A DNA stretch of 64,000 nucleotides from Gandjariella thermophila (GCF_005405885.1 NZ_BJFL01000001.1:1-64000); one strand, 5' to 3'; positions 1 to 8,230 are shown, counted from the stretch's first letter. A program made the numbers and translations. Notes: a model not told the origin generated them from the letters alone.

Positions 1-124
1 GCAGCACGCCCGGGTCCACCGCCAGCGCGACCCGGCCCCCGATGATGGCCCCGTCCCCGCGCCCGGCCGCCCGGGACAGCCAGGACGCGGCACGCCCCAA
101 CCCCACCGCGGCCGAAGCACGCAC
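1..124 (-). CDS. murT: MurT, lipid II isoglutaminyl synthase ligase subunit, N-terminal part
   Basis: Only the first 41 or so codons lie in the window; the gene runs off the left edge. The translation begins with an amphipathic stretch (GLGRAASWLSRAAGRG) followed by GAIIGGRVALAVDPGVL. This is the typical N-terminus of MurT, the Mur-ligase-like subunit that with GatD amidates the D-glutamate of lipid II. The ATP-binding loop that should follow is outside the window. I place the start at the GTG at 124 because MurT proteins usually begin about here. An in-frame ATG at 193 would add 23 residues that do not resemble the family and has no ribosome binding site. GatD would be expected just beyond the edge. 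Confidence 0.7.
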   Translation of the reverse strand, partial: MRASAAVGLGRAASWLSRAAGRGDGAIIGGRVALAVDPGVL

Positions 125-347
125 GCTCAGATGTTGCTGGAACGGCCCTCTGTCGGAGGTGAGCAACCCATTCCCCGTAGTGGTCGACAGCATGGTGTGG
201 GCGGTGTCGGCTTGCCCGCCCGGCTGGCATTCTTCCCTATCCGGCGCCACGGTCGGCACCTCCCTCCGGACCTTCTCGGTTCGTGCCTCGCCGGTGACCG
301 TGGGTAGCAGGCTCGGCGCGCGTCAGGTCGGTCGGTCGCCGCCGCGG

Positions 348-1187
348 TCAGGGCGACGCGGCCGGATACCCGAACATCTCGTTCAGCGTGACCGGGTCGA
401 GGTTGCGCTGCCTGATCAGATCGGTGAGCTGGTTGAAAAGTCCGAGCACGGTGGGATGGTTGGCGTGCCCCAGCATGATCACACCGGGCTGCAGGTAGCG
501 GTTCGCCTGGTTCATCAGGAACTGCGGAGTGACCAGCCTGGAGTCCCCGTACGATCCGCTCCACATCACCGTGTTCCGGTAACCGAGGTCGCCGGCGAGC
601 CCGTCGACGTGCTCGTTGTGGAAACCGAACGGCGGCCGGTAGTAGGGCTTGGTGCTGGTGCCGAAGGTCCGGTTCACCCACTCCTCGTTGCGTTCCAGCT
701 CCGCACGGATCTGCGCGTCGTTCATCCGCCGCAGGTCGGGGTGGCTGAACGTGTGGTTGATGATCTGCACCTGACCGCGTTCTACCAGCGGCTTCAGCGT
801 CTCGGCATGCGGCGCCCAGCTGTGGGCGTAGATGCCGTTCGGGCTGAAGGTGAGGTGGATGCCGGTGCGCGCGGCGAAGTCCACGTACCCGGCGACGACC
901 TCGTTGCTGTAGCCGTCGTCGACGGTGAGCGCGATCCGGTTGGCGCCCGCCGGGCCCTTGCTGAGCACCCGGTTCGGGCCGCGCGGCGGTGCGGGCGGCG
1001 CGGGCGGCGGGGACTCGTCCCAGCCGGGCGGTCCGGACGGCGGAGTCAACGCACCCGTGGGCGGCATGCCGTCGGGTGGTGGCGCGCTCGCCGGGCCGTC
1101 GCGGCAACCGGCGACCGTGGCCGCCAGTCCCACGGCGAGCAGGCTGAAGAACCGTCGTCGGTGGAGGGGCGCGGGGGAGCCGGGCAT
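348..1187 (-). CDS. Polysaccharide deacetylase (NodB domain) lipoprotein
   Basis: This 279-residue protein has an N-terminal signal with a lipobox-like VAGC at about residues 25-28, so it is probably a membrane-anchored extracellular lipoprotein. A proline-rich linker (about residues 33-72) leads into a NodB domain. The domain shows TVDDG (motif 1, catalytic base and metal Asp), NHTFSHP (metal-binding H-x3-H) and RPPFG (motif 3). Such enzymes remove acetyl groups from peptidoglycan, chitin-like or other surface polysaccharides; the substrate cannot be told from sequence. It stands alone on the minus strand between murT and a PP2C gene, so a wall-modification role is plausible but inferred. 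Confidence 0.85.
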   Translation of the reverse strand: MPGSPAPLHRRRFFSLLAVGLAATVAGCRDGPASAPPPDGMPPTGALTPPSGPPGWDESPPPAPPAPPRGPNRVLSKGPAGANRIALTVDDGYSNEVVAGYVDFAARTGIHLTFSPNGIYAHSWAPHAETLKPLVERGQVQIINHTFSHPDLRRMNDAQIRAELERNEEWVNRTFGTSTKPYYRPPFGFHNEHVDGLAGDLGYRNTVMWSGSYGDSRLVTPQFLMNQANRYLQPGVIMLGHANHPTVLGLFNQLTDLIRQRNLDPVTLNEMFGYPAASP

Positions 1188-1299
1188 GGCCCCACGCTAG
1201 CTACCGGACCGGGCGTGATCGCCACCCTGACCCGCCAGCCGCCGGGTTTCGGGGTGGAACGTCGACGCTCGCCCGGTTCGTCCGTGGCGGCCGGGGTGG

Positions 1300-2025
1300 T
1301 CAGGCTGCGCTGCTGTTCGCGGTGTGCTCGGCGGTACGGTCCACCACCAGTGCGGTGGCGTTGTCCTGCCCGCCGAGCCGGTGCGCGGTGTCCACCAGGT
1401 CGGTCACCGCGCCGCCCGGGTCGGCGGCGCGTTCCAGGATGGTGCGTAGCCGCGCGGTGGGGAGTGTCTTGTGCACGCCGTCGCTGCACAGCAGCAGCCG
1501 GCCGGCGGGCAGCGGGACATCCGCCGTGCCGATCAGTTCCGCGGCCGCAGTGCGAACGCTGGTGGTGACCACGTGCTCCATTCCCGGTGCCACCGGCAGG
1601 TTGCGGGCCCGGAAGTACGCCGCCAGGGTGTGGTCCTCGGTGACCTGGCGCAGTGTCCCTTCCGCCCAGAGGTAGGCCCGGCAGTCGCCGACCCAGGCGA
1701 TCTCGCAGCGGTCCCCGGCTCCCCCCACGGCGACGACCAGCACGCAGTCACCGGTGTCCGGCGCGTCCGCCAGGGCCTCCCGAGCGACCATGATCGCCCC
1801 GCGGGGATCCGACGTCGCGGCGCCGACCGCCGCGTCGGCGGCGGTCCTGGCCGCGGCCGCGGCGGCCGGGTTGTCCCCAACCCCGTCGGCCACGGCGAAG
1901 GCCCACCGTCCCGCGCCGGGATCGGTGACGGCGGCGGTGGCGTCGGCGTTGAGTTCGCGCGGTCCCCGCGCGCTGGCGGCGTCCCACCGGAGGTGCTCGA
2001 TGGGCAGCGTGTTGTCGGTCGACAT
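1300..2025 (-). CDS. PP2C-family serine/threonine protein phosphatase
   Basis: The 241-residue product is a compact stand-alone PP2C (PPM) domain. It carries the N-terminal RGPRELNAD element (normally R-x-x-N-x-D), AVADGVGD with the metal-binding DG, WVGDCRAYL, LLCSDGVHK and the C-terminal GGQDNAT motif. Together these give the Asp residues that bind the catalytic Mn/Mg ions. No membrane segment or sensor domain is seen, so it should be cytoplasmic. I choose the ATG at 2025, preceded by GGGGGT, because the longer frame adds 45 residues unlike the family. It could counteract Hanks-type kinases or act on an anti-sigma antagonist, but no partner kinase is adjacent. Confidence 0.88.
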   Translation of the reverse strand: MSTDNTLPIEHLRWDAASARGPRELNADATAAVTDPGAGRWAFAVADGVGDNPAAAAAARTAADAAVGAATSDPRGAIMVAREALADAPDTGDCVLVVAVGGAGDRCEIAWVGDCRAYLWAEGTLRQVTEDHTLAAYFRARNLPVAPGMEHVVTTSVRTAAAELIGTADVPLPAGRLLLCSDGVHKTLPTARLRTILERAADPGGAVTDLVDTAHRLGGQDNATALVVDRTAEHTANSSAA

Positions 2026-2156
2026 GGCGGACCCCCGGGTCTGGTGTCGATGCGGATAACTCCAGGGAACCTGGGAATGGCCGCCATGGCCACAAAATCG
2101 GCACAGAAGACGCTGAGAATTCGCTGGCCGCGACACCGGCGGCCGCCCGGCGCAGG

Positions 2157-3065
2157 TCACCCCTTGGTCACGAACCGCACCACCGCCTCGGCCAGCGCCT
2201 CACCCGCGTCCTCCTGCAGGAAGTGCCCGGCACCGGCGATGGTGGGATGCTCCCGCCCGGATGCTCCGGGCATGGTGCGCCGCAGCACCGGCGCCATCGC
2301 GGCGGTGATCGGATCGCCGTCGGAGAACGCGCACAGGAAGGGCACCGGCAGGCCGGACAGCGTTCCCCAGGCCGCCCGGTTCGCCGGGGTGGCAGGGTCG
2401 TCCGGGCGGGTCGGCACCAGCAGCGGCATGGCCCGCGGACCGGCCTTGTAGGACTCGGTGGGGAACGGCGCGTCGTAGGCGGCCCGCACCTCGGGCGGCA
2501 ACTCGGTGCGGCACCCGCTCTGCACCAGGCGCGCGATGTCCAGCGTGTCCGCGGACTCGACCACCCGGCGGAAGGCCCACCACACCTCGGGCATGTCGGT
2601 GTCCCCGGTGGGCAGGCCGGTGTTGGCGGCGACCACCGCGGCGAAGCGTTCGGCGTGCTCGGCCACCAGCCGCAGGCCGATCAACCCGCCCCAGTCCTGC
2701 CCGACCAGGGTCACCTGACGCAGGTCCAGCACGTCAAACGCCAGCTCGCGCACCCAGGCCACATGCCGCGCGTAGCTGTGGTCGGCGATCCGCGCCGGCT
2801 TGTCGGAGCGGCCGAAGCCGACCAAGTCGGGGGCGATCGCCCGCAGCCCGGCCGCGGCCAGCACCGGGAGCATCTTCCGGTAGAGGAACGACCAGCTCGG
2901 CTCGCCGTGCAGGAGCAGCACCACCGGACCGTCGGAGGGGCCGACCTCGACGTAGGCCATGCGCAGCGCACCGCCCTCGTGGTCGGTGACATCGGCGTAG
3001 CGCGGTGGGATGTCGAAGTCGGGCAGTCCGTCGAAGCACGATTCCGGGGTCCTGAACAGCTCCAC
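2157..3065 (-). CDS. Haloalkane dehalogenase (alpha/beta-hydrolase)
   Basis: The 302-residue protein has the haloalkane dehalogenase layout. The oxyanion loop is HGEPSW, followed by PDLVGFGRSDKP. The nucleophile elbow is GQDWGG, where Asp is the nucleophile and the next Trp stabilises halide. GAGHFLQED near the C-terminus supplies the catalytic His. An Asp nucleophile instead of Ser separates it from ordinary esterases and epoxide hydrolases, and the length fits subfamily I. The expected reaction is hydrolytic release of halide from alkyl halides. The natural substrate is unknown and no other haloalkane-degradation gene is nearby. It lies upstream of the PP2C gene on the same strand but is separated by about 130 bases. 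Confidence 0.85.
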   Translation of the reverse strand: MELFRTPESCFDGLPDFDIPPRYADVTDHEGGALRMAYVEVGPSDGPVVLLLHGEPSWSFLYRKMLPVLAAAGLRAIAPDLVGFGRSDKPARIADHSYARHVAWVRELAFDVLDLRQVTLVGQDWGGLIGLRLVAEHAERFAAVVAANTGLPTGDTDMPEVWWAFRRVVESADTLDIARLVQSGCRTELPPEVRAAYDAPFPTESYKAGPRAMPLLVPTRPDDPATPANRAAWGTLSGLPVPFLCAFSDGDPITAAMAPVLRRTMPGASGREHPTIAGAGHFLQEDAGEALAEAVVRFVTKG

Positions 3066-3092
3066 GAAGGGGCACCGTAGCGGGAACCGGCG

Positions 3093-3461
3093 ATGCTGCG
3101 CACCGCCGATCTCCTGCCCTCCGGACGCGCCCGCGTGGGAGAGTGGAGCGGATCGTCGGCGGCCGGCTGCGGATCCACGCGCCGCGGCGCGCCGGCCGCC
3201 CCGCCGATCGGACCTCCTGCCTGGCCGACGTGGTCACCAAGCGTGCACGGGCCGCTGCTGGCCATGCTGATGGCCGAGTTGGTGCGGCGGCACGCCGCGG
3301 GGCGGGCCGTGCGGTCGCTGCGTTACCGCCTGCGCCGGCCGGTGTTCGCCGACGACCCGGTCCTGGTGCACGGCGACCCGGTGGGCGAGGACGCGGCCCG
3401 GCTGGCGGTGTCCGCCTCGGTCGGCGAGACCCGCGCCGAGGCCGACATCGATTTCGAGTAG
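3093..3461 (+). pseudogene. Relic of a MaoC-like acyl-CoA hydratase (mesaconyl/itaconyl-CoA hydratase type)
   Basis: Two pieces of one hot-dog hydratase are visible in different frames. In the frame starting at 3143 the sequence reads GGRLRIHAPRRAG..DRTSCLADV, the usual N-terminal part. From about 3240 the next frame gives VHGPLLAMLMAELVRRH followed by VRSLRYRLRRPVF, the usual C-terminal part. Roughly one hundred residues between them, including the first hydratase motif, are missing, and the start region is also scrambled. I read this as a gene destroyed by an internal deletion. No intact homologue is seen in the window. Confidence 0.5.
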
Positions 3462-3669
3462 ATCGAGTAGAGCGTCCAAACCGGACCATCCGGATGGTTC
3501 GGGCGGTGATACCTGCCTTTCGCAGCTTGCCGCGGGATTTTCCGCCGGCCGTGGAAGAAGAGCGCGGCGCGCGGAGTTGCACCGGGTGCGGGCGAGGACG
3601 GCTGGTCGCTTCGACGCCGACGAGCGCGCAACCGCGTACCCGGACGAGGATCGAGAGGCCCCCTGTCGC

Positions 3670-5970
3670 ATGTCAACGACGTCGAACCAGGCCGCCCCGG
3701 AGCACACCCGCGCCGGCCCGGGGCAGGCGGACCCGGCGCCCCCGGCCGACTCCAGGCGATGGTGGGCGCTGTGCGTCATCGCCCTGGCCCAGTTGATGGT
3801 GGTGCTGGACATGACCATCGTCAACATCGCGCTCCCGCACACCCAGCGGGACCTGCACATCAGCGACGCTGACCGGCAGTGGGTGGTCACCGCCTACACG
3901 CTCGCCTTCGGTGGGCTGCTGCTGCTCGGCGGGCGGGTGGCGGACCTGGTCGGCCGCAAGCGCACCTTCCTGATCGGATTGGTCGGTTTCGGCGTGGCCT
4001 CCGCGCTCGGCGGCGCCGCGACCGGCGCCGCCATGCTCTTCGGCGCCAGGGCGTTGCAGGGTGTCTTCGCCGCCGTGCTGGCTCCGTCCGCGCTGTCGCT
4101 GCTCAGCACCACCTTCTCCGAGCCGAGGGAGCGCAGCAGGGCGTTCGGTGTGTACGGCGCGCTGGCCGGCGGCGGCAGCGCGATCGGGCTGATCGCCGGT
4201 GGGGTGCTCACCGAGAAGCTCGACTGGCGCTGGTGCATGTACGTTAACGTGCCGATCGCGGTGGTCGCGGTGCTCGGCGGCCTCGCGCTGCTGCGGGACC
4301 GGCCGTCCGAGCACGCGGTGCGCCGGCTGGACATCCCCGGGGTGCTGCTCGGCTGCGGCGGCCTGCTCGCCATCGTCTACGGGTTCAGCGAGGCGGAGTC
4401 GCGGGGTTGGACCGACAGCAGGGTGCTCGGCCTGCTCCTCGGCGGGCTGGCGCTGCTGGCCCTGTTCGTGCTGGTCGAGGCGAGGAGCCCGGGACCGCTG
4501 CTGCCGTTGCACATCCTCACCGACCGCAACCGCGGCGGTGCCTTCCTCGCCGTGGCGCTGGTGGTCATCGGCATGTTCGGCCAGTTCCTCTTCCTCACCT
4601 ACTTCCTGCAGGTCACCAAGGGATACTCGCCGATCAGGACGGGGTTGGCGTTCCTGCCGCTGACCGCGGCGATCGTCACCGGTTCCACCCAGGTCAGCGC
4701 CCGGCTGATGACCCGCGTCCCGACCCGGCTGCTGATCGTGCCGGGGGCGCTGATCGCCGCCACCGGGATGGTGCTGATGACCCGGCTGCGGGTGGACAGC
4801 GACTACACCTCGCTCGTGCTGCCCGCGGAACTGCTGCTCGGTTTCGGCATGGGCCTGGTGATGATGCCGTCGATGAACACGGCCACCAGCCGGGTGGCGC
4901 CCAGGGACGCCGGCGTGACCTCGGCGACGGTGAACACCTCCCAGCAGGTGGGCGGGTCGATCGGCACCGCGCTGCTGAACACCATCGCGGCCACCGCGAC
5001 CACCCGGTACCTCGCCGACCACCCCCGGCAGCTCGCGGTCGCCACGGTGCACGGCTACACGGTGGCGATCTGGTGGGCGGTCGGCGTGCTCGTGCTTGCC
5101 GCCCTGGTCGCCGCGGCGCTGATCAACGCCGATCCGCGACGGCAGGCGGCGGGGCCGCCGCCCGCCGCCCGCGCGGCCCCCGCACCGGCACCGCAGCCGG
5201 CCGGCACGGGGAGCGAGCTGCGGGGCCGGGTGACGGCGGTGGACGGCTCCGGCGTGCCGGCCGCGGCGCTCACCCTGATCGACCCGGCCGGCCACCAGAT
5301 CGACCAGACCACCACGAACGAGGACGGCCGGTACCGGCTGGCCGCTCCGCGCGGCGGCGACTACGTGCTGATCACCTCGGCCACCGGCTACCAGCCGGAG
5401 GCCGCGCCGGTCACCCTCGGCGCCGGTGCGGTGGAGTTCCCGGTCCGGCTGGCCGGCGCGTCCGGGCTGTCCGGCACGGTCCAGTTGGCCGGTGCCCGGA
5501 CCGTGGTGGCCGGCGCGCTGGCGGTGCTCGCCGACGCCAGGGGAGAGGTGGTCGCCTCCACCACGACCGGGGCCGACGGGCGGTACACCTTCGACGGTCT
5601 CCCGCCGGGGGATTACACCCTCGCGGTCAGCCACGCCGGTCACCACCCCACCGCGCTGCCGGTGCGGCTGCGGGACCAGGCGCCGGCCGAGCAGGACGTC
5701 GAGCTGACCGGGCACGCCGCCCTGTCCGGTACCGTCCGGGACCGCACCGGCCGGCCGGTCGCTCATGCCAGGGTGGCGCTGCTGGATCCGTTCGGCATCG
5801 TGGTGGACACCGCCACCACCGACGGGTCCGGCACCTACCGGTTCGTCACGGTATGTCCCGGCGACTACACGGTGATCGCCTCCGGGTACGCGCCCACGGT
5901 GGGCGCGCTGGTGGTCGACTCGGCCGAGCCGGTGCGCTTCGACATCGAACTCGGCCACGCGCGGCTGTAG
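3670..5970 (+). CDS. DHA2-type MFS drug exporter with three C-terminal carboxypeptidase-regulatory-like repeats
   Basis: The first 500 or so residues are a 14-helix major facilitator of the DHA2 (EmrB/QacA) family. Visible marks are LDMTIVNIALP in helix 1, GRVADLVGRKR (motif A) between helices 2 and 3 and GFGMGLVMMPSMN late in the domain. After a Pro/Ala linker (about 500-515) come three Ig-like repeats of about 80 residues. Each has a G-x-V opening and a DGRY or GTYRF plus GDY signature typical of CarboxypepD_reg/CnaB-like folds. The repeats probably face one side of the membrane as a soluble beta-sandwich array. The ATG at 3670 starts just before the family region. A TetR relic follows directly downstream and may have been its regulator. 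Confidence 0.88.
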   Translation: MSTTSNQAAPEHTRAGPGQADPAPPADSRRWWALCVIALAQLMVVLDMTIVNIALPHTQRDLHISDADRQWVVTAYTLAFGGLLLLGGRVADLVGRKRTFLIGLVGFGVASALGGAATGAAMLFGARALQGVFAAVLAPSALSLLSTTFSEPRERSRAFGVYGALAGGGSAIGLIAGGVLTEKLDWRWCMYVNVPIAVVAVLGGLALLRDRPSEHAVRRLDIPGVLLGCGGLLAIVYGFSEAESRGWTDSRVLGLLLGGLALLALFVLVEARSPGPLLPLHILTDRNRGGAFLAVALVVIGMFGQFLFLTYFLQVTKGYSPIRTGLAFLPLTAAIVTGSTQVSARLMTRVPTRLLIVPGALIAATGMVLMTRLRVDSDYTSLVLPAELLLGFGMGLVMMPSMNTATSRVAPRDAGVTSATVNTSQQVGGSIGTALLNTIAATATTRYLADHPRQLAVATVHGYTVAIWWAVGVLVLAALVAAALINADPRRQAAGPPPAARAAPAPAPQPAGTGSELRGRVTAVDGSGVPAAALTLIDPAGHQIDQTTTNEDGRYRLAAPRGGDYVLITSATGYQPEAAPVTLGAGAVEFPVRLAGASGLSGTVQLAGARTVVAGALAVLADARGEVVASTTTGADGRYTFDGLPPGDYTLAVSHAGHHPTALPVRLRDQAPAEQDVELTGHAALSGTVRDRTGRPVAHARVALLDPFGIVVDTATTDGSGTYRFVTVCPGDYTVIASGYAPTVGALVVDSAEPVRFDIELGHARL

Positions 5971-5978
5971 CGCACCAT

Positions 5979-6283
5979 CGGGTCCGCGCCGACAAGAAGG
6001 CCGCGACGCGGCAGCGCATCTCCGACGTCGCCACGGAACTGTTCGTGGCGCGCGGGTTCGACAACGTCACCGTGGCCGAGATCGCCGAGGCCGAGGGCGT
6101 GGCGCCGGACACGCCGCGGGTGCTGCTGGCCGCGGCGCTGATCACCGCCGGAAGCCGCGCGATCTACGTCGCCGCGGCCCGCCGCCTGATGGTCGGCGAG
6201 CGCACCGTCGACCTCGTCGACGGGCAGCGGCGCTGGTGAACCGTACCTTCGACGCGCTGGAGCGCGCGCTCTCCGAAGCCTGA
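5979..6283 (+). pseudogene. Relic of a TetR-family regulator
   Basis: The frame reads KKAATRQRISDVATELFVARGFDNVTVAEIAEAEGVA (in two recognisable blocks), a normal TetR DNA-binding start. Where the recognition helix and the FxxF region should follow, it jumps to RVLLAAALITAGSRAIYVAAA, which resembles the last third of a TetR ligand domain. A frame change near 6235 then gives NRTFDALERALSEA, a normal TetR C-terminus. No start codon is visible because the 5' end abuts the preceding transporter stop. An internal deletion plus a frameshift make this non-functional. It probably once controlled the upstream exporter. Confidence 0.6.
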
Positions 6284-6302
6284 GGAACGCCCTCCGCCGC
6301 AT

Positions 6303-6343
6303 GATGGCCTCGACCCCTTCCGCCCCAAGGGATCGAGGCCATC
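6303..6343. terminator. Bidirectional hairpin terminator
   Basis: A 17-base stem (GATGGCCTCGACCCCTT with its reverse complement, one C/A mismatch) closes a 7-base loop. It sits between the plus-strand TetR relic and the convergent gene ending at 6381. There is no T-run, as is common for actinobacterial terminators. Confidence 0.65.
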
Positions 6344-6380
6344 CTCTGGCACCGCCGCCCCCCGGCCCCCTGCACGCCGC

Positions 6381-6944
6381 TCAGGAGCAGTTGCCCCAGC
6401 CCCAGCCCCAACCGTTGCCGTTCCCGTTGCACCTCCGGTAGGTCGGCGCCCAGGCCGCCCTGGTCGGGTACGACGTGTATCGCGCTGGCGGCGACCAGGG
6501 CGGCTGCGTGGACGATCGATACCCGCCCGCCCGGATCGCGGTCGGCGGCGGGACGGCCGGCGGGACCGTCCCGGTCTGCGGCGGCGGGGTCTCGGACGGC
6601 AGGGTCGTCGGGGCCATGCCGATCGGATCGTCCTGGTTCACCGTGGTCGGTGCCGTGGTGCCGGCGGCGACGGCCTCGCCGGCCGCCGGCTGTGTTGCGG
6701 CCTCACGGGCCGCCCACAGGCCACCGCCCAACAGGACAGCCGCACCCAGGCTGGCCGCGGCCACCACGAACACCGTCGGTCGCCTTGCCGCCGGCGCCGC
6801 CTGGGCGTCATCGGCCTGCTCGCCGGCCGCATCGGTGTGCTCGGCGAATGGTTTGGTGTGCTCGCCCGCCGCAACGGTGTGCTCGTCGGCTACATCGGTG
6901 TGCTCGTTGGCTTCAGCGGATTGCTCGTGCGGTGTCTCGTCCAT
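6381..6944 (-). CDS. Single-pass membrane protein with N-terminal heptad repeats and Trp/Gly-rich tail
   Basis: I do not recognise this 187-residue protein. It has three parts. The N-terminal segment (about 14-48) is polar and built of 7-residue repeats beginning EHT or EQA. One transmembrane helix follows at about residues 57-78 (VFVVAAASLGAAVLLGGGLW). A Pro/Thr-rich, presumably extracellular, region ends in alternating Gly, Asn and Trp residues (GNGNGWGWGWGNCS). The start is the ATG at 6944; TAAGTAGGG upstream is only a weak ribosome binding site. It converges on the TetR relic and shares a hairpin terminator with it. The function is unknown and codon use looks normal. Confidence 0.6.
   Translation of the reverse strand: MDETPHEQSAEANEHTDVADEHTVAAGEHTKPFAEHTDAAGEQADDAQAAPAARRPTVFVVAAASLGAAVLLGGGLWAAREAATQPAAGEAVAAGTTAPTTVNQDDPIGMAPTTLPSETPPPQTGTVPPAVPPPTAIRAGGYRSSTQPPWSPPARYTSYPTRAAWAPTYRRCNGNGNGWGWGWGNCS
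6822..6905 (-). repeat. Four tandem 21-bp units encoding EHT-x4 heptads
   Basis: Four consecutive in-frame 21-base units encode EHTDVAD, EHTVAAG, EHTKPFA and EHTDAAG, and a fifth diverged unit (EQADDAQ) follows. On the plus strand the repeat is recognisable as GTGTGCTCG recurring every 21 bases. The units lie in the presumed cytoplasmic N-terminus of the membrane protein. Confidence 0.75.
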
Positions 6945-7092
6945 GGCCCTACTTACGCGCGCACGGGCTGAGCGGTTTCAACGCCCGCAACGGAACCCTC
7001 GAGCGGCGCAATGCCCGTGGCACACCAACCGGCGGAAGCTACCCGCGGTGGTTCGCACGTGCAGAGCACCTTCGCTTTTCGGATTCGCGGAG

Positions 7093-7653
7093 CTATCCGA
7101 ACAGGGCGGCCAGCACCCGGCCAGCCCGGTCCGCGTCCGGCGGCTCACCGGTGATCGCCCGCAGGTGGACGTAGGACTCGACGATGCGTACCGCGGTGTA
7201 GGCGAGGTCGTCCAGCGGCACCGTGGTGATCAAGCGGCCGGCGTCCACGTCCTCGGCCAGCAACGCGCGGACGAAGGCGACGAAGCGCGGCTGGAAACCG
7301 CCGTCCGCCAGGGTGAGCAGGCGCATCGCGAAGTCGCCCTCCTCGTCCAGGAACCGGCGCATGCCCGGGTTGGCCAGCACGTGGTGCATGAACTCGGTGA
7401 GCAGCACGGGGACGCGGGACCCCGCTCTCGGCCGCAGCCGGGCCGACTCCGACTCCAGGAACCGCTCGCTCATCGACCAGAGGATCTCGCTGAGCAACCG
7501 TTCCCGAGTGCCGACCCAGCGGTACAGGGTGACCCGGTTGACGCCCAGTTCCGCCGCCAGCGCCCGCATGTCCAGCCGCCGGCAGGAAAGGAACGTTCGC
7601 CGGGCAAGACGGATCGCGTCCTCCCTGGTCGATCGGCGTGGTGGTGCGGCCAT
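7093..7653 (-). CDS. TetR-family transcriptional regulator (QsdR-like)
   Basis: The 186-residue protein has an N-terminal helix-turn-helix (MRALAAELGVNRVTLYRWVG) and an all-alpha ligand domain whose C-terminal part (VPLDDLAYTAVRIVESYVHL) resembles the QsdR subgroup. The ATG at 7653 is chosen because GAGGGAG lies 6-7 bases upstream; a longer frame to 7959 has no family resemblance. It is divergent from a lipase relic that begins at 7791, and a perfect 8-bp inverted repeat lies between them. It was therefore probably the local repressor of that lost gene. Confidence 0.8.
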   Translation of the reverse strand: MAAPPRRSTREDAIRLARRTFLSCRRLDMRALAAELGVNRVTLYRWVGTRERLLSEILWSMSERFLESESARLRPRAGSRVPVLLTEFMHHVLANPGMRRFLDEEGDFAMRLLTLADGGFQPRFVAFVRALLAEDVDAGRLITTVPLDDLAYTAVRIVESYVHLRAITGEPPDADRAGRVLAALFG

Positions 7654-7687
7654 CGCTCCCTCGAATCCCGGTCGTGCGCCGTCGGTC

Positions 7688-7743
7688 TTGACATCTCCGA
7701 CACGTCGAGTATGAGCTGTGCAACACCTCGCGCATGTGTTGCA
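7688..7743 (+). promoter_or_regulatory. Promoter-like element and 8-bp inverted repeat between TetR and lipase relic
   Basis: TGCAACAC (7719-7726) and GTGTTGCA (7736-7743) form a perfect inverted repeat with a 9-base spacer, a usual TetR operator geometry. On the plus strand TTGACA at 7688 and TATGAG at 7710 (16-base spacing) look like -35/-10 boxes, which would put the repeat over the transcription start of the rightward lipase relic. The TetR start is 65 bases to the left. Confidence 0.5.
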
Positions 7744-7790
7744 TTCCGTGGGCCGGCGACATCCCCCGACGTGGCGCGAGTGATTGCACA

Positions 7791-7987
7791 ATGCGCCGGG
7801 TATGGACGGCGTTGGCGGCGAGCGCGGTGATCGGCCAGGACCACGGCTGGTCACCTCGGCATCGGCGTCGGCCAGCCACGAACTGCCGGTGGTGTACTCC
7901 GGCGCGGCCGCGACCACGAACGCCACCCTGCGCCCGGACACCGCGCCGGCGGGCGCCAACGACTGGTCGTGCCGGCCGGGCGCGTGA
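7791..7987 (+). pseudogene. N-terminal relic of a secreted lipase
   Basis: An ATG at 7791 opens a short signal-peptide-like stretch (MRRVWTALAASAVIG). In the adjacent frame the sequence continues as LPVVYSG and then TAPAGANDWSCRP. That phrase normally sits just before the PVVLVHG oxyanion loop of actinobacterial triacylglycerol lipases. The frame ends at 7987 with no hydrolase core. A further degenerate stretch up to about 8210 contains TVKVTSLRPPTGCSFTTV in an open frame, but I cannot assign it. A frameshift plus loss of the catalytic domain make this a stub. Confidence 0.4.
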
Positions 7988-8230
7988 CCTCACCGCCGGC
8001 GGCGAGACCGTGTGCAGACCACCTGCGAGGTCACCACCCCGGTCAACAGGGGCTGACCGTCCGCGTGCCGCGACCGCTGATCCCGGCCGCGGCACGCGGA
8101 CGCCGGCCGCTACGCCACGGTGAAGGTGACCTCGCTGCGCCCGCCCACCGGATGCAGCTTCACCACCGTCCCGCCGAACGGTCCCGGCTGCACCATCCAG
8201 CCGTCGGCGCCGGTCAGCTCTGGGCGCCGG

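Noticed and set aside
3673-5958. Long minus-strand open frame opposite the DHA2 transporter gene
   Set aside because: It is the mirror of a high-GC coding region, rich in His, Gln, Arg and Gly with no family resemblance. The plus strand carries the transporter motifs.
8110-8220. Possible protein fragment TVKVTSLRPPTGCSFTTV on the plus strand
   Set aside because: It looks protein-like but I could not place it in a family and it lacks a start and end; it is mentioned only with the lipase relic.
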